The notes below the pieces were generated by a model. That model ran no database searches and was not told the origin of the DNA. It saw only the letters and a program-made list of their open reading frames with translations. A DNA stretch of 13,978 bases from UBA4615 sp044371545. GTDB taxonomy: Bacteria > Pseudomonadota > Gammaproteobacteria > Burkholderiales > Burkholderiaceae_E. The position numbers and the translations under genes were made by a program. This document shows, in pieces, positions 6,606 through 13,448 of this stretch. Within the stretch, counting starts at the first letter, position 1; each line of letters begins with the position of its first letter. Where the stretch lies: contig JBILTM010000139.1 of the NCBI GenBank assembly GCA_044371545.1, positions 1 through 13,978 on the forward strand, read 5' to 3'.

Positions 6606-6817
6606 CTATCGCGCTCGACGAGGCCGGCGCGGCGCCGCGCGCGTGCGCGGCGCACCGCGCCGAGGCGCGCGGCGGCGCGTCGCGACGCGCGTCGCGGCCT
6701 TCGTCGCACTCGTGATGTGCGGGCCTGCACGGCGTCCGGGCGAACGACCCCGCAGTGCGAAGGGGCTCCCGATCGGCCGGGCCGCCCGCCCCCCCGCGCC
6801 GACGCTACACTCGTCGC
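6606..6817. other. Intergenic GC-palindrome block between divergent genes
   Basis: No gene is supported here. The segment 6627-6696 is almost pure G and C and holds several self-complementary stretches. They are a 14-bp palindrome (6627-6640), GTGCGCGGCGCAC (6643-6655) and two overlapping 16-bp palindromes (6675-6690 and 6681-6696). A broken repeat GTGC-N6-GCAC lies at 6717-6730. Low-complexity GC makes chance palindromes common, so an operator role is only possible. The stretch lies upstream of both the amidase operon and the ABC exporter. Confidence 0.4.
6806..6811 (+). promoter_or_regulatory. Possible -10 box directly before the ABC exporter start
   Basis: TACACT matches 4 of 6 bases of TATAAT and ends 6 bases before ATG 6818. 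If used, transcription would begin at or next to the start codon, giving a leaderless mRNA. No Shine-Dalgarno sequence is visible before this ATG, which agrees with that. No good -35 box is seen 17 bases upstream, so the call is weak. Confidence 0.3.
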
Positions 6818-8683
6818 ATGCCGGGGTTCTTCGCGCGCCGTTCCGACACGACGGCCCCTCCTGCCGACCCCGCGCCGCCGCCGCGGACGCTGGTCGCGTT
6901 CTATCGCCACTTCCTCGGCGAGCACGCGGGCCTGTTCGCCGCGCTGTTCGCGCTGGGCGGCATGGTCGCGGTGTGCGACGCGCTGGTGCCGGTGTTCATC
7001 GGCCGGCTCGTCTCGCTCGCGGGCGCCGCCGACCGGGCCGCGGCACTGCGCGAGGCGGCCCCCGCGCTCGGCGCGATCGCGGTGGTCGTCGTGCTGGTGC
7101 GCCCGCTGCTCGGCTGGGCCGAACTGCACCTGCGCCACGGCACGATGGTGCCGGCGGTGACCTCGCGCATCCGGTGGCTCAGCCACTGGCATGTGATGCG
7201 CCAGGGCTGGTCGTTCTTCCAGGGCGACTTCGCCGGCCGGATCGCGGGGCGCGTGATGCAGACGGCGGGCGCGCTGCGCGAGAGCGCCGAAGCGGCGATC
7301 CGCTCGTGCTGGTACCTGCTGGTCTACGGCACGACGACGCTCGGGCTGCTCGGCTCGGCGGACTGGCGCCTGACGCTGCCGGTGCTCGCCTGGGCCGCGG
7401 CCTACGTGCTCTTCCTGCGCCATTACGTGCCGCGACTGCGAGGGCTCGCGGCCGAGAGCGCGGCCGCGCACTCGACGCTCGCCGGCCGGATCGTCGACAC
7501 CTACTCGAACATCCTGACGGTGCGCCTGTTCCCGAGCCCCGGGCGCGAGCACGCATGGGTCGGCGACGCGATCCTCGACCACGAGCGCGCGACGCGTGCG
7601 CACATGGCGCGGATCACCGGCTTCATGACGACGCTCGCGGTGCTGAACACCGCGCTGCTCGCGGGCACCGCGGCGACCGGGCTCGCGCTCTGGTCGCGGG
7701 GCGCGATCGACGCGGCCGCGATCGCGATGGCGCTGCCGCTGGTGTGGCAGATCTCCAGCATGGCGTCCTGGGTGTCCTGGGAGGTGACCTCGATCTTCGA
7801 GAACCTGTCGTCGGTGCAGGAGGGCATGCGCACGATCGCCGCGCCGCCGAAGGGGCTCGATCCGCCCGGTGCGCCGCCGCTGCGCGTCGGCCGCGGCGAG
7901 ATCCGCTTCGAGCGCGTCGGCTTCGCCTACGACAGCGTGCACCCCGTGTTCACGGCGCTCGACCTGAGCATCCGCCCCGGCGAGCGGGTGGGGCTGATCG
8001 GCCGCTCGGGCGCCGGCAAGTCGACGCTGGTGAGCCTGCTGCTGAGGCTGCACGACGTGCAGACGGGCCGCATCCTGGTCGACGGGCAGGACGTGGCGAC
8101 GGTGTCGCAGGACAGCCTGCGCGCCGCGATCGGCGTGGTCGCGCAGGACACCTCGCTGCTGCACCGATCGATCGGCGAGAACATCCTCGTCGGGCGGCCC
8201 GACGCGCGCGACGACGCGGTCCGCGAAGCGGCGCGGCGGGCGAGGGCGGACGAGTTCATCGCCACGCTGCGCGACGCGGACGGGCGCGAGGGCTACGACG
8301 TGCACGTCGGCGAGCGGGGCGTGAAGCTGTCGGGCGGTCAGCGCCAGCGCGTGGCGATCGCTCGGGTGCTGCTGAAGGACGCGCCGATCCTGGTGCTGGA
8401 CGAGGCGACCTCGGCGCTGGACAGCGAGGTGGAACAGGCGATCCAGGAACAGCTGCTGGGGCTGATGGAAGGCAAGACGGTGATCGCGATCGCGCACCGG
8501 CTGTCGACGATCGCGACGATGGACCGGCTGGTGGTGCTGGAGGGGGGGCGGATCGTGGAGGACGGCACGCACGCGGCGCTGCTGGCGGCGGACGGGGCGT
8601 ACGCGGGGCTGTGGCGGCGCCAGTCGGGCGGCTTCATCGGCGGCGGGCATCCGGCGTTCGCGGCGCCCGCCGAGGGCCGCTGA
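6818..8683 (+). CDS. ABC exporter half-transporter (fused membrane and ATPase domains)
   Basis: This 621-residue type IV ABC exporter would act as a dimer in the inner membrane. Residues 1-22 are Pro/Ala-rich and hydrophilic. A transmembrane domain with about six helices covers roughly 35-330. The ATPase domain follows, with Walker A GRSGAGKST (395-403), Q-loop Gln443, signature LSGGQRQR (504-511), Walker B ILVLDEA (524-530), D-loop SALD (532-535) and His560. All catalytic residues are present. ATG 6818 is preferred over an in-frame ATG at 6755, because the added residues are basic and low-complexity and a possible -10 box lies between the two. It is a single gene followed by the tRNA pair. 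The substrate (drug, lipid or peptide) cannot be read from the sequence. Confidence 0.92.
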   Translation: MPGFFARRSDTTAPPADPAPPPRTLVAFYRHFLGEHAGLFAALFALGGMVAVCDALVPVFIGRLVSLAGAADRAAALREAAPALGAIAVVVVLVRPLLGWAELHLRHGTMVPAVTSRIRWLSHWHVMRQGWSFFQGDFAGRIAGRVMQTAGALRESAEAAIRSCWYLLVYGTTTLGLLGSADWRLTLPVLAWAAAYVLFLRHYVPRLRGLAAESAAAHSTLAGRIVDTYSNILTVRLFPSPGREHAWVGDAILDHERATRAHMARITGFMTTLAVLNTALLAGTAATGLALWSRGAIDAAAIAMALPLVWQISSMASWVSWEVTSIFENLSSVQEGMRTIAAPPKGLDPPGAPPLRVGRGEIRFERVGFAYDSVHPVFTALDLSIRPGERVGLIGRSGAGKSTLVSLLLRLHDVQTGRILVDGQDVATVSQDSLRAAIGVVAQDTSLLHRSIGENILVGRPDARDDAVREAARRARADEFIATLRDADGREGYDVHVGERGVKLSGGQRQRVAIARVLLKDAPILVLDEATSALDSEVEQAIQEQLLGLMEGKTVIAIAHRLSTIATMDRLVVLEGGRIVEDGTHAALLAADGAYAGLWRRQSGGFIGGGHPAFAAPAEGR

Positions 8684-8738
8684 ACCGCCGCCCCGTGGCG
8701 CCGCCGCGCCGCCCGTCGACCCGACGGCGCCCGCCCGT

Positions 8739-8768
8739 TTGCACGCCCCGCTGGAGCGGTGTTAAGAT
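8739..8768 (+). promoter_or_regulatory. Promoter of the tRNA-Val/tRNA-Asp unit
   Basis: TTGCAC (8739-8744) and TAAGAT (8763-8768) are separated by 18 bases. A GC-rich discriminator (CGCGG) follows the -10 box, as expected for stable-RNA promoters under stringent control. Transcription would begin near 8775, about 17 bases before the mature tRNA-Val. The -35 match is partial (TTG only); the -10 and the position make this the best candidate. Confidence 0.5.
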
Positions 8769-8791
8769 CGCGGTCTTCGTCGAGCGCTGCC

Positions 8792-8867
8792 GGGTGCTTA
8801 GCTCAGCTGGTAGAGCGGCGCCCTTACAAGGCGTAGGTCGGGAGTTCGAGCCTCTCAGCACCCACCA
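8792..8867 (+). tRNA. tRNA-Val, anticodon TAC
   Basis: A full cloverleaf can be folded. The acceptor stem is GGGTGCT with AGCACCC and discriminator A. The D-stem is GCTC/GAGC. The anticodon stem is GCGCC/GGCGT with loop CTTACAA, placing TAC at 8825-8827. The T-stem is GGGAG/CTCTC with loop TTCGAGC. The CCA end is encoded (8865-8867). It reads GTA and, by wobble, other GTN codons. It is probably co-transcribed with tRNA-Asp 20 bases downstream. Confidence 0.97.
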
Positions 8868-8887
8868 CTCGACGAGAGCAAGATCGA

Positions 8888-8964
8888 GGAGTGGTAGTTC
8901 AGTCGGTTAGAATACCGGCCTGTCACGCCGGGGGTCGCGGGTTCGAGTCCCGTCCACTCCGCCA
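8888..8964 (+). tRNA. tRNA-Asp, anticodon GTC
   Basis: The acceptor stem is GGAGTGG with CCACTCC, discriminator G and an encoded CCA (8962-8964). The anticodon stem is CCGGC/GCCGG with loop CTGTCAC, placing GTC at 8922-8924. The T-stem is GCGGG/CCCGT with loop TTCGAGT. It decodes GAC and GAT. The order tRNA-Val, tRNA-Asp, ppiD is known to me from other Burkholderiales. Confidence 0.97.
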
Positions 8965-8978
8965 GACTGATGACGCAG

Positions 8979-9010
8979 AAGGGGCGAACGAGAGTTCGCC
9001 CCTTTCTGTT
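8979..9010 (+). terminator. Intrinsic terminator after the tRNA pair
   Basis: AAGGGGCGAAC (8979-8989) pairs perfectly with GTTCGCCCCTT (8994-9004) around the loop GAGA, and TCTGTT follows. The T run is interrupted, but the 11-bp stem with a tetraloop directly behind tRNA-Asp makes termination likely. It lies only 12 bases before the ppiD start, so ppiD may be expressed by read-through or from a promoter within or before the tRNAs. Confidence 0.7.
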
Positions 9011-9022
9011 AATGGGGCCACG

Positions 9023-10933
9023 ATGTTCGATTCGATCCGCAAGCACCAGCGACTGCTGCAGTTCGTCCTGCTGATCCTGATCCTGCCGGCCTTCGTGTTC
9101 TTCGGCCTGTCGGGCTACGAGGGGATGCTGTCGCAGGACCGGGGCGTCGCGACGGTCGCCGGCCAGCAGGTCAGCCAGCAGGACTTCGACGCCGCGCAGC
9201 GGCAGCAGATCGACCAGATGCGCCAGATGCTCGGCGACGGCGTCGACGCGAAGCTCTTCGACACGCCCGAGGCGCGCACCGAGATCCTGGAAGGGCTGAT
9301 CGCGCAGCGCGTGATCGCGGGCGAGGCCGGCGCGCGCCGGATCGCGGTCACCGACGATCGCGTACGCCAGACCATCCTCGGCATCCCCGGCCTGCGCAAG
9401 GACGACGGCAGCTTCGACGACGCGCGCTACAAGGCGCTGCTGTCGGCGCAGAACCTGACCGCGCCCGGCTTCGAGGCCCGGCTGCGCAGCGACCTCGCGA
9501 TGCAGGCGCTGCCCGACGCGGTGCAGGCCTCGGCGATCGTGCCGCGCTCGGTCCGCGAGCGGATCGTCGCACTGCAGGAGGAGCGCCGCGAGATCCGCGA
9601 GCTGCGGATCCCGGCGAGCGAGTTCTCCGGCAAGGTCGTGCCGACCGACGAGCAGCTCGCCGCATATCACGAGCGCAACGGCACCGCCTTCGAGACGCCG
9701 GAGACCGCGAAGATCGAGTACGTGGTGCTGACGCGCGACGCGCTCGCCGCGCAGGTCACGGTCTCGCCCGAGGACCTGAAGACCTACTACGAGCAGAACA
9801 AGGCGCGCTACGGCACGCCCGAGGAGCGGCGCGCGAGTCACATCCTCGTGAAGGCCGGCCCGGAGGCCAAGGCCAAGGCCGAGCAGCTGTTCGCGCAGGT
9901 CAAGGCCGATCCGTCGAAGTTCGAGGCGCTCGCCAAGGCGAGCTCGGACGATCCGGGCTCGGCCGCGCAGGGCGGCGACCTCGGCTTCTTCGCGCGGAAC
10001 ATGATGGTCAAGCCGTTCGCCGACGCGGTCTTCGACATGAAGGAAGGCGACATCCGCGGACCGGTGGAGAGCGAGTTCGGCCAGCACATCATCCGGTTGA
10101 CCGGCGTGAAGGCGGGCGCCGAGAAGCCGTTCGAGGCGGTCCGGGCCGACCTCGAGCGCGAGGTGCGCGCGCAGCAGGCCGGGCAGAAGTACGCCGAGGC
10201 CGCCGAGCAGTTCACCAACCTGGTCTACGAGCAGTCGGACTCGCTGAAGCCGGCGGCCGACAAGTTCAAGCTCGAGATCCGCACCGCCGACTCGGTGCGC
10301 CGCCAGCCCGCGCCGGACGCGCCGCGCGGCAGCCCGCTCGCGAACGCGCGCCTGCTCGGCGCGGTGTTCGGCGAAGAGGTGCTTCGCAACAAGCGCAACA
10401 CCGAGGCGATCGAGATCGCGCCCGGGCAGCTCGCATCGGCGCGCATCGTCGAGTACAAGGCGGCGCAGCGCAAGCCGCTCGCCGAGGTCCGCGAGGAGGT
10501 GCGCATCCGCTTCGTCGCCGAGGAGGCCGCGAAGCTCGCGAAGGCCGCCGGCGAGGCGAGGCTCGCCGAACTGAAGGCGGGCAAGGGCGACGCGGCCGGG
10601 TTCGCCGCGCCGAAGACAGTGTCGCGCGCGGCGCCGGCCGGGCTGTCGCAGCCGGCCCTCGAAGCGGTGTTCCGCATCCCGTCGGACACGGTGCCGGCCT
10701 ACGGCGGCGTCGACCTGGGCCTGCAGGGCTATGCGATCGTGCAGCTGGTCAAGTCGAGCGCGCCGCCGGCCGACGAGGTCGCCAAGCGCGAGGCGAGCTA
10801 CACGCAGCAGCTCGAGCGCGTCGCCGCGCAGCAGGACGTGGTCGGCTACGTCGATGCACTGAAGGCGCGCACGAAGATCGTCCGCCATCCGGAGCGGATC
10901 GGGGCGAAGGCGGACGGGCGCCCGCAGCCCTGA
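9023..10933 (+). CDS. ppiD: Peptidyl-prolyl cis-trans isomerase PpiD (periplasmic folding chaperone)
   Basis: This 636-residue protein is anchored in the inner membrane by one N-terminal helix (about 11-30), preceded by MFDSIRKHQR; the rest is periplasmic. Residues 35-190 form a SurA-like chaperone region. A parvulin domain follows at about 268-364, with ASHILVKA, GGDLGFF and EFGQHIIRLTGVK. The C-terminal part (about 370-636) is helical and charged. The family sits near the Sec translocon and helps newly exported outer-membrane proteins. ATG 9023 is chosen because its product begins with the membrane anchor; starting at 8891 would run through tRNA-Asp. The Shine-Dalgarno sequence is poor (GGGG). 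Length is normal and no domain appears missing. It is convergent with mnmH. Confidence 0.95.
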   Translation: MFDSIRKHQRLLQFVLLILILPAFVFFGLSGYEGMLSQDRGVATVAGQQVSQQDFDAAQRQQIDQMRQMLGDGVDAKLFDTPEARTEILEGLIAQRVIAGEAGARRIAVTDDRVRQTILGIPGLRKDDGSFDDARYKALLSAQNLTAPGFEARLRSDLAMQALPDAVQASAIVPRSVRERIVALQEERREIRELRIPASEFSGKVVPTDEQLAAYHERNGTAFETPETAKIEYVVLTRDALAAQVTVSPEDLKTYYEQNKARYGTPEERRASHILVKAGPEAKAKAEQLFAQVKADPSKFEALAKASSDDPGSAAQGGDLGFFARNMMVKPFADAVFDMKEGDIRGPVESEFGQHIIRLTGVKAGAEKPFEAVRADLEREVRAQQAGQKYAEAAEQFTNLVYEQSDSLKPAADKFKLEIRTADSVRRQPAPDAPRGSPLANARLLGAVFGEEVLRNKRNTEAIEIAPGQLASARIVEYKAAQRKPLAEVREEVRIRFVAEEAAKLAKAAGEARLAELKAGKGDAAGFAAPKTVSRAAPAGLSQPALEAVFRIPSDTVPAYGGVDLGLQGYAIVQLVKSSAPPADEVAKREASYTQQLERVAAQQDVVGYVDALKARTKIVRHPERIGAKADGRPQP

Positions 10934-10948
10934 CCGGCCGTCGCGGCG

Positions 10949-10966
10949 CTCGGCCGACCGGCCGAG
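10949..10966. terminator. Hairpin between convergent ppiD and mnmH, weak terminator candidate
   Basis: CTCGGCC (10949-10955) pairs with GGCCGAG (10960-10966) around GACC, 16 bases after the ppiD stop. No T run follows on either strand. It lies in the 112-base gap where two converging transcripts must end, so a bidirectional or rho-assisted role is plausible but not shown. Confidence 0.35.
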
Positions 10967-11045
10967 ATCGGCCCGACACACAGGCCGCCTCGTCGGCCAG
11001 AGAAGGCCGCCCGGCCCGCGTGGAGCGCGGACCGAGCGCGTGGCC

Positions 11046-12116
11046 TCAGCCGCCCGCGCCGATCGCCTCGAGCGCCGCCGCCGCCCGGTCGAGCGCCGTG
11101 TCGTCGGTGCCGTCGAGCCGCACCACCGGCGCTTCCGAGAGCCGCGCGAAGTTGCGCCGCATCGAGCGGTCGTAGCTCGGGTCGTAGTGCTCGACGAGCA
11201 GTCGCTCGACCAGCTCGAGCCAGCGGTCGCCCTCGACCAGCGCCTTCCACTCGCCGACGCGCTCGCCGCCGTGCAGCGGGACCAGGCAGTCGAGCAGCGC
11301 GAGCAGGCCCGGGACGTCGGCGCGGAAGTGCTCGTACTCGTCGAGCAGGAAGCGGGCGCGCGCGTCGACGCCGGCCTCGACGACCGCGACGCGCGACGCG
11401 CGGATCGCGTGGATCAGCGCCTCGGGCACCTGCACGCGCCCGACCTTGCGGCTCTCCGATTCGACGAACACCGGGCGCTCCGGATCGAGCTCGCGCAGCC
11501 GGTCCCAGAGCATCGTCTCGAAGCGCTTCTGGCTGGGCTGCGGCGCGCCGGGCAGCCCGCCGAGCACCGAGCCGCGGTGCGAGGCGAGCGCCTCGAGGTC
11601 GACGACCTGCGCGCCGCGGGCGGCCAGCCGCTCGAGCAGGCGGCTCTTCGCGCTTCCGGTGCGCCCGCCCACCACGACGAAGCGCAGCGCCGCGGGCCGC
11701 GCGTCGAGCTCTGCGATCACCTGCCGGCGGAACGCCTTGTAGCCGCCTTCGATGACGGTCGTGCGCCAGCCGATCCGCGCGAACACCGTCGCGAGCGAGC
11801 CCGAGCGGTTGCCGCCACGCCAGCAGTAGACGAGCGGTCGCCAGTGGCGATCGCGATCGGCGAACAGGCGGTCGATCAGGTCGCCGATGTTGCGCGAGAC
11901 GATCGCGGCGCCGAGGCGCTTGGCCTCGAACGCACCGCGCTCGGCGTTGACCGTCCCGACGATCGCGCGCTGCGCGTCGTCGAGCACCGGTGCGCTGATC
12001 GCGCCCGGCAGGTGGTCGTCGGCGAACTCCGACGGGCTGCGGGCATCGACGACGGTGTTGAATTCGCGCAGCCTCGCCACCACGTCGGCGACGGGCAGCG
12101 CGATCGGATCCTTCAT
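11046..12116 (-). CDS. mnmH: tRNA 2-selenouridine synthase MnmH/SelU
   Basis: This 356-residue enzyme replaces sulfur by selenium in the wobble 2-thiouridine of tRNA Lys, Glu and Gln. It works through a geranylated intermediate and uses selenophosphate. The N-terminal rhodanese domain (about 8-130) has DARSPSEF and the catalytic Cys98 in YCWRGGNRSGS, matching Cys97 of E. coli YbbB. The P-loop domain begins near 145. Its Walker A reads GRTGSAKS (151-158), with Ala156 where Gly is expected before Lys157. ATG 12116 has GAGG 8 bases upstream. It is divergent from the DUF1178 gene with a 65-base gap. No selD or other selenium gene is in the window. Family assignment is firm; full activity is less certain because of the P-loop change. 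Confidence 0.94.
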   Translation of the reverse strand: MKDPIALPVADVVARLREFNTVVDARSPSEFADDHLPGAISAPVLDDAQRAIVGTVNAERGAFEAKRLGAAIVSRNIGDLIDRLFADRDRHWRPLVYCWRGGNRSGSLATVFARIGWRTTVIEGGYKAFRRQVIAELDARPAALRFVVVGGRTGSAKSRLLERLAARGAQVVDLEALASHRGSVLGGLPGAPQPSQKRFETMLWDRLRELDPERPVFVESESRKVGRVQVPEALIHAIRASRVAVVEAGVDARARFLLDEYEHFRADVPGLLALLDCLVPLHGGERVGEWKALVEGDRWLELVERLLVEHYDPSYDRSMRRNFARLSEAPVVRLDGTDDTALDRAAAALEAIGAGG

Positions 12117-12155
12117 GCCGAACCTCGCTGGACCGCGGATTCTAGCGGCATGCCG

Positions 12156-12161
12156 TAGAAT
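12156..12161 (+). promoter_or_regulatory. -10 box for the DUF1178 gene
   Basis: TAGAAT matches 5 of 6 bases of TATAAT and would start transcription near 12168, just before GGAG (12170-12173) and ATG 12182. No convincing -35 box is found at 16-18 bases. The 65-base gap must also hold the mnmH promoter, so the two probably overlap. Confidence 0.4.
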
Positions 12162-12181
12162 CGCCCAACGGAGCCCCGCCG

Positions 12182-12646
12182 ATGAAAGTCTTCAACCTGG
12201 CCTGCGAACACGAGCACCGCTTCGAGGGCTGGTTCGGCTCGGCGGAAGACTACGACGCGCAGCTCGCCCGCGGCCTGATCGAATGCCCGGTCTGCGCGAG
12301 CACCGCGATCCGCAAGCTGCCGGCCGCGCCGCGGCTGAACCTCTCGGGCGCGTCCGAGAAGCCCGCCGTGCCCGCGCGCGGCGCCCAGGCCGAGCCGGGT
12401 GCCGAGCGGCCCGATCCGCGCGTGCTTCAGGCGATGTTCATGAAGATGGCGCGCGCGCTCGTCGAGCACACCGAGGACGTCGGGGATCGCTTCGCAGACG
12501 AGGCGCGCAAGATCCACTACCGCGAGGCGCCGGAGCGCGGCATCCGAGGCGTCGCGAGTCCCGACGAGGCCCGCGAGCTCGCCGAAGAGGGGATCGAGGT
12601 GTTCTCGTTCCCGATCCCGGCGGCGCTGAAGGAGCCGGTGCAGTAG
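12182..12646 (+). CDS. DUF1178 family protein of unknown function
   Basis: This 154-residue protein belongs to a widespread uncharacterised proteobacterial family. The N-terminal 40 residues resemble a small zinc ribbon: Cys8 with His10 nearby, the family phrase HRFEGWFGS, and Cys35-Pro-Val-Cys38. A Pro/Ala-rich linker (about 45-80) follows. The charged C-terminal part has MFMKMARALVEHTEDVG, FADEARKIHYREAPERGIRG and an ending in FPIPAAL, all typical of the family. No signal or membrane segment is present. ATG 12182 has GGAG 8 bases upstream. It is divergent from mnmH and convergent with the glutathione transferase gene, so it is probably transcribed alone. Metal binding is inferred from the cysteines; the function is unknown. 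Confidence 0.88.
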   Translation: MKVFNLACEHEHRFEGWFGSAEDYDAQLARGLIECPVCASTAIRKLPAAPRLNLSGASEKPAVPARGAQAEPGAERPDPRVLQAMFMKMARALVEHTEDVGDRFADEARKIHYREAPERGIRGVASPDEARELAEEGIEVFSFPIPAALKEPVQ

Positions 12647-12655
12647 CGCACCGGC
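12634..12655. terminator. Hairpin enclosing the DUF1178 stop codon
   Basis: GCCGGTGC (12634-12641) pairs with GCACCGGC (12648-12655). The TAG stop (12644-12646) lies in the loop AGTAGC. No T run follows. Only 22 bases separate the DUF1178 stop from the glutathione transferase stop on the other strand, so this stem is the only visible candidate for ending both transcripts. Confidence 0.4.
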
Positions 12656-12668
12656 CCCGTGCCCGGCG

Positions 12669-13301
12669 CTACTTCCGCCGGTCCGCGAGCACCTTGACGC
12701 CGCGCTGCACCGCCGGCCGGTTGCCGATCGCCTCGAACCACGCCTTCACGTTCGGGTAGTCGTCGATCGACACGCCCTGGTTCTGCGGCGCGCGCAGCCA
12801 CGGCCACAGCGCGATGTCGGCGATCGTGTATTCCTTGCCGGCGACGTAGTCGTGGGTCGCGAGCCGCTTGTCGAGCACGCCGTACAGCCGGTTCGCCTCG
12901 GCCGTGAACCGGTCGATCGCGTAGGTCAGCTTCTCGGGCGCCACGTTGCGGAAGTGGTTGGCCTGCCCGAGCATCGGGCCGACCCCGCCCATCTGGAACA
13001 TCACCCACTGCAGCGCCTCGTACTTGCCGCGGTCGGACTTCGGCAGGAACCGCCCGGTCTTGCCGGCGAGATAGACGAGGATCGCGCCCGACTCGAACAG
13101 CGAGATCGGCCGGCCGTCCGGGCCGTCGGGGTCGACGATGGCGGGGATCTTGTTGTTCGGGGAGATCGCGAGGAACGCGGGGTCGAACTGCTCGCCGCGT
13201 GAGATGTCGACGGCGTGCACCGCGTAGGGCAGGCCGCACTCCTCGAGCATGATGTGGACCTTGTGGCCGTTCGGCGTCGGCCAGGAATGAACCTCGATCA
13301 T
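12669..13301 (-). CDS. yfcG: Nu-class glutathione S-transferase, YfcG-like disulfide reductase
   Basis: This 210-residue cytoplasmic protein has a thioredoxin-fold N-terminal domain (1 to about 82) and a helical C-terminal domain (about 90-200). TPNGHKVHIMLEE carries Thr9 and Asn11, the residues that contact glutathione in E. coli YfcG in place of a catalytic Tyr, Ser or Cys. SPNNKIPAIVD has the cis-proline, and LFESGAILVYLA has the Glu-Ser glutathione contact. IADIALWPW is the usual C-terminal capping motif. Family members reduce disulfides with glutathione and show little classical transferase activity. ATG 13301 is preceded by GGAG at about 8 bases. It is a single gene, convergent with the DUF1178 gene. 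The YfcG assignment over YghU rests on length and motif wording. Confidence 0.88.
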   Translation of the reverse strand: MIEVHSWPTPNGHKVHIMLEECGLPYAVHAVDISRGEQFDPAFLAISPNNKIPAIVDPDGPDGRPISLFESGAILVYLAGKTGRFLPKSDRGKYEALQWVMFQMGGVGPMLGQANHFRNVAPEKLTYAIDRFTAEANRLYGVLDKRLATHDYVAGKEYTIADIALWPWLRAPQNQGVSIDDYPNVKAWFEAIGNRPAVQRGVKVLADRRK

Positions 13302-13377
13302 CGTCGGCGCTCCGTGTGAGGACAGCCGCGATGGTAGCGCCGCATGCGCCGCGCCGCGAGGCCGGTGCCGGAAACGG

Positions 13378-13410
13378 CGACGCCCGCCGCGCGGGGCGCG
13401 GCGGGCGTCG
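13378..13410. terminator. Perfect 15-bp hairpin downstream of the acyl-CoA dehydrogenase
   Basis: CGACGCCCGCCGCGC (13378-13392) pairs exactly with 13396-13410 around GGG. It begins 38 bases past the acyl-CoA dehydrogenase stop on the minus strand, the position expected for a terminator. Only TTT follows a few bases later (GCCGTTTCC on the minus strand), so it is U-poor. The hairpin is very stable. The rest of the 147-base gap holds only the upstream region of the transferase gene. Confidence 0.6.
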
Positions 13411-13448
13411 GCCGGTCGTGCGCGGGTCGGGGCGGACCCGCCGCGCGC

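Noticed and set aside
6600..6817. NtrC enhancer sites to go with the sigma-54 candidate
   Set aside because: No TGC-N11-GCA type site with proper symmetry was found by eye. The GTGC-N6-GCAC at 6717-6730 has the wrong spacing.
8891..9022. Upstream start for ppiD
   Set aside because: The extra 44 residues would be coded by tRNA-Asp and its terminator, and they would bury the N-terminal membrane anchor.
8855..10981. 708-codon minus-strand open frame opposite ppiD and the tRNAs
   Set aside because: It crosses tRNA-Asp and mirrors a well-recognised PpiD gene. Its composition is that of an antisense shadow.
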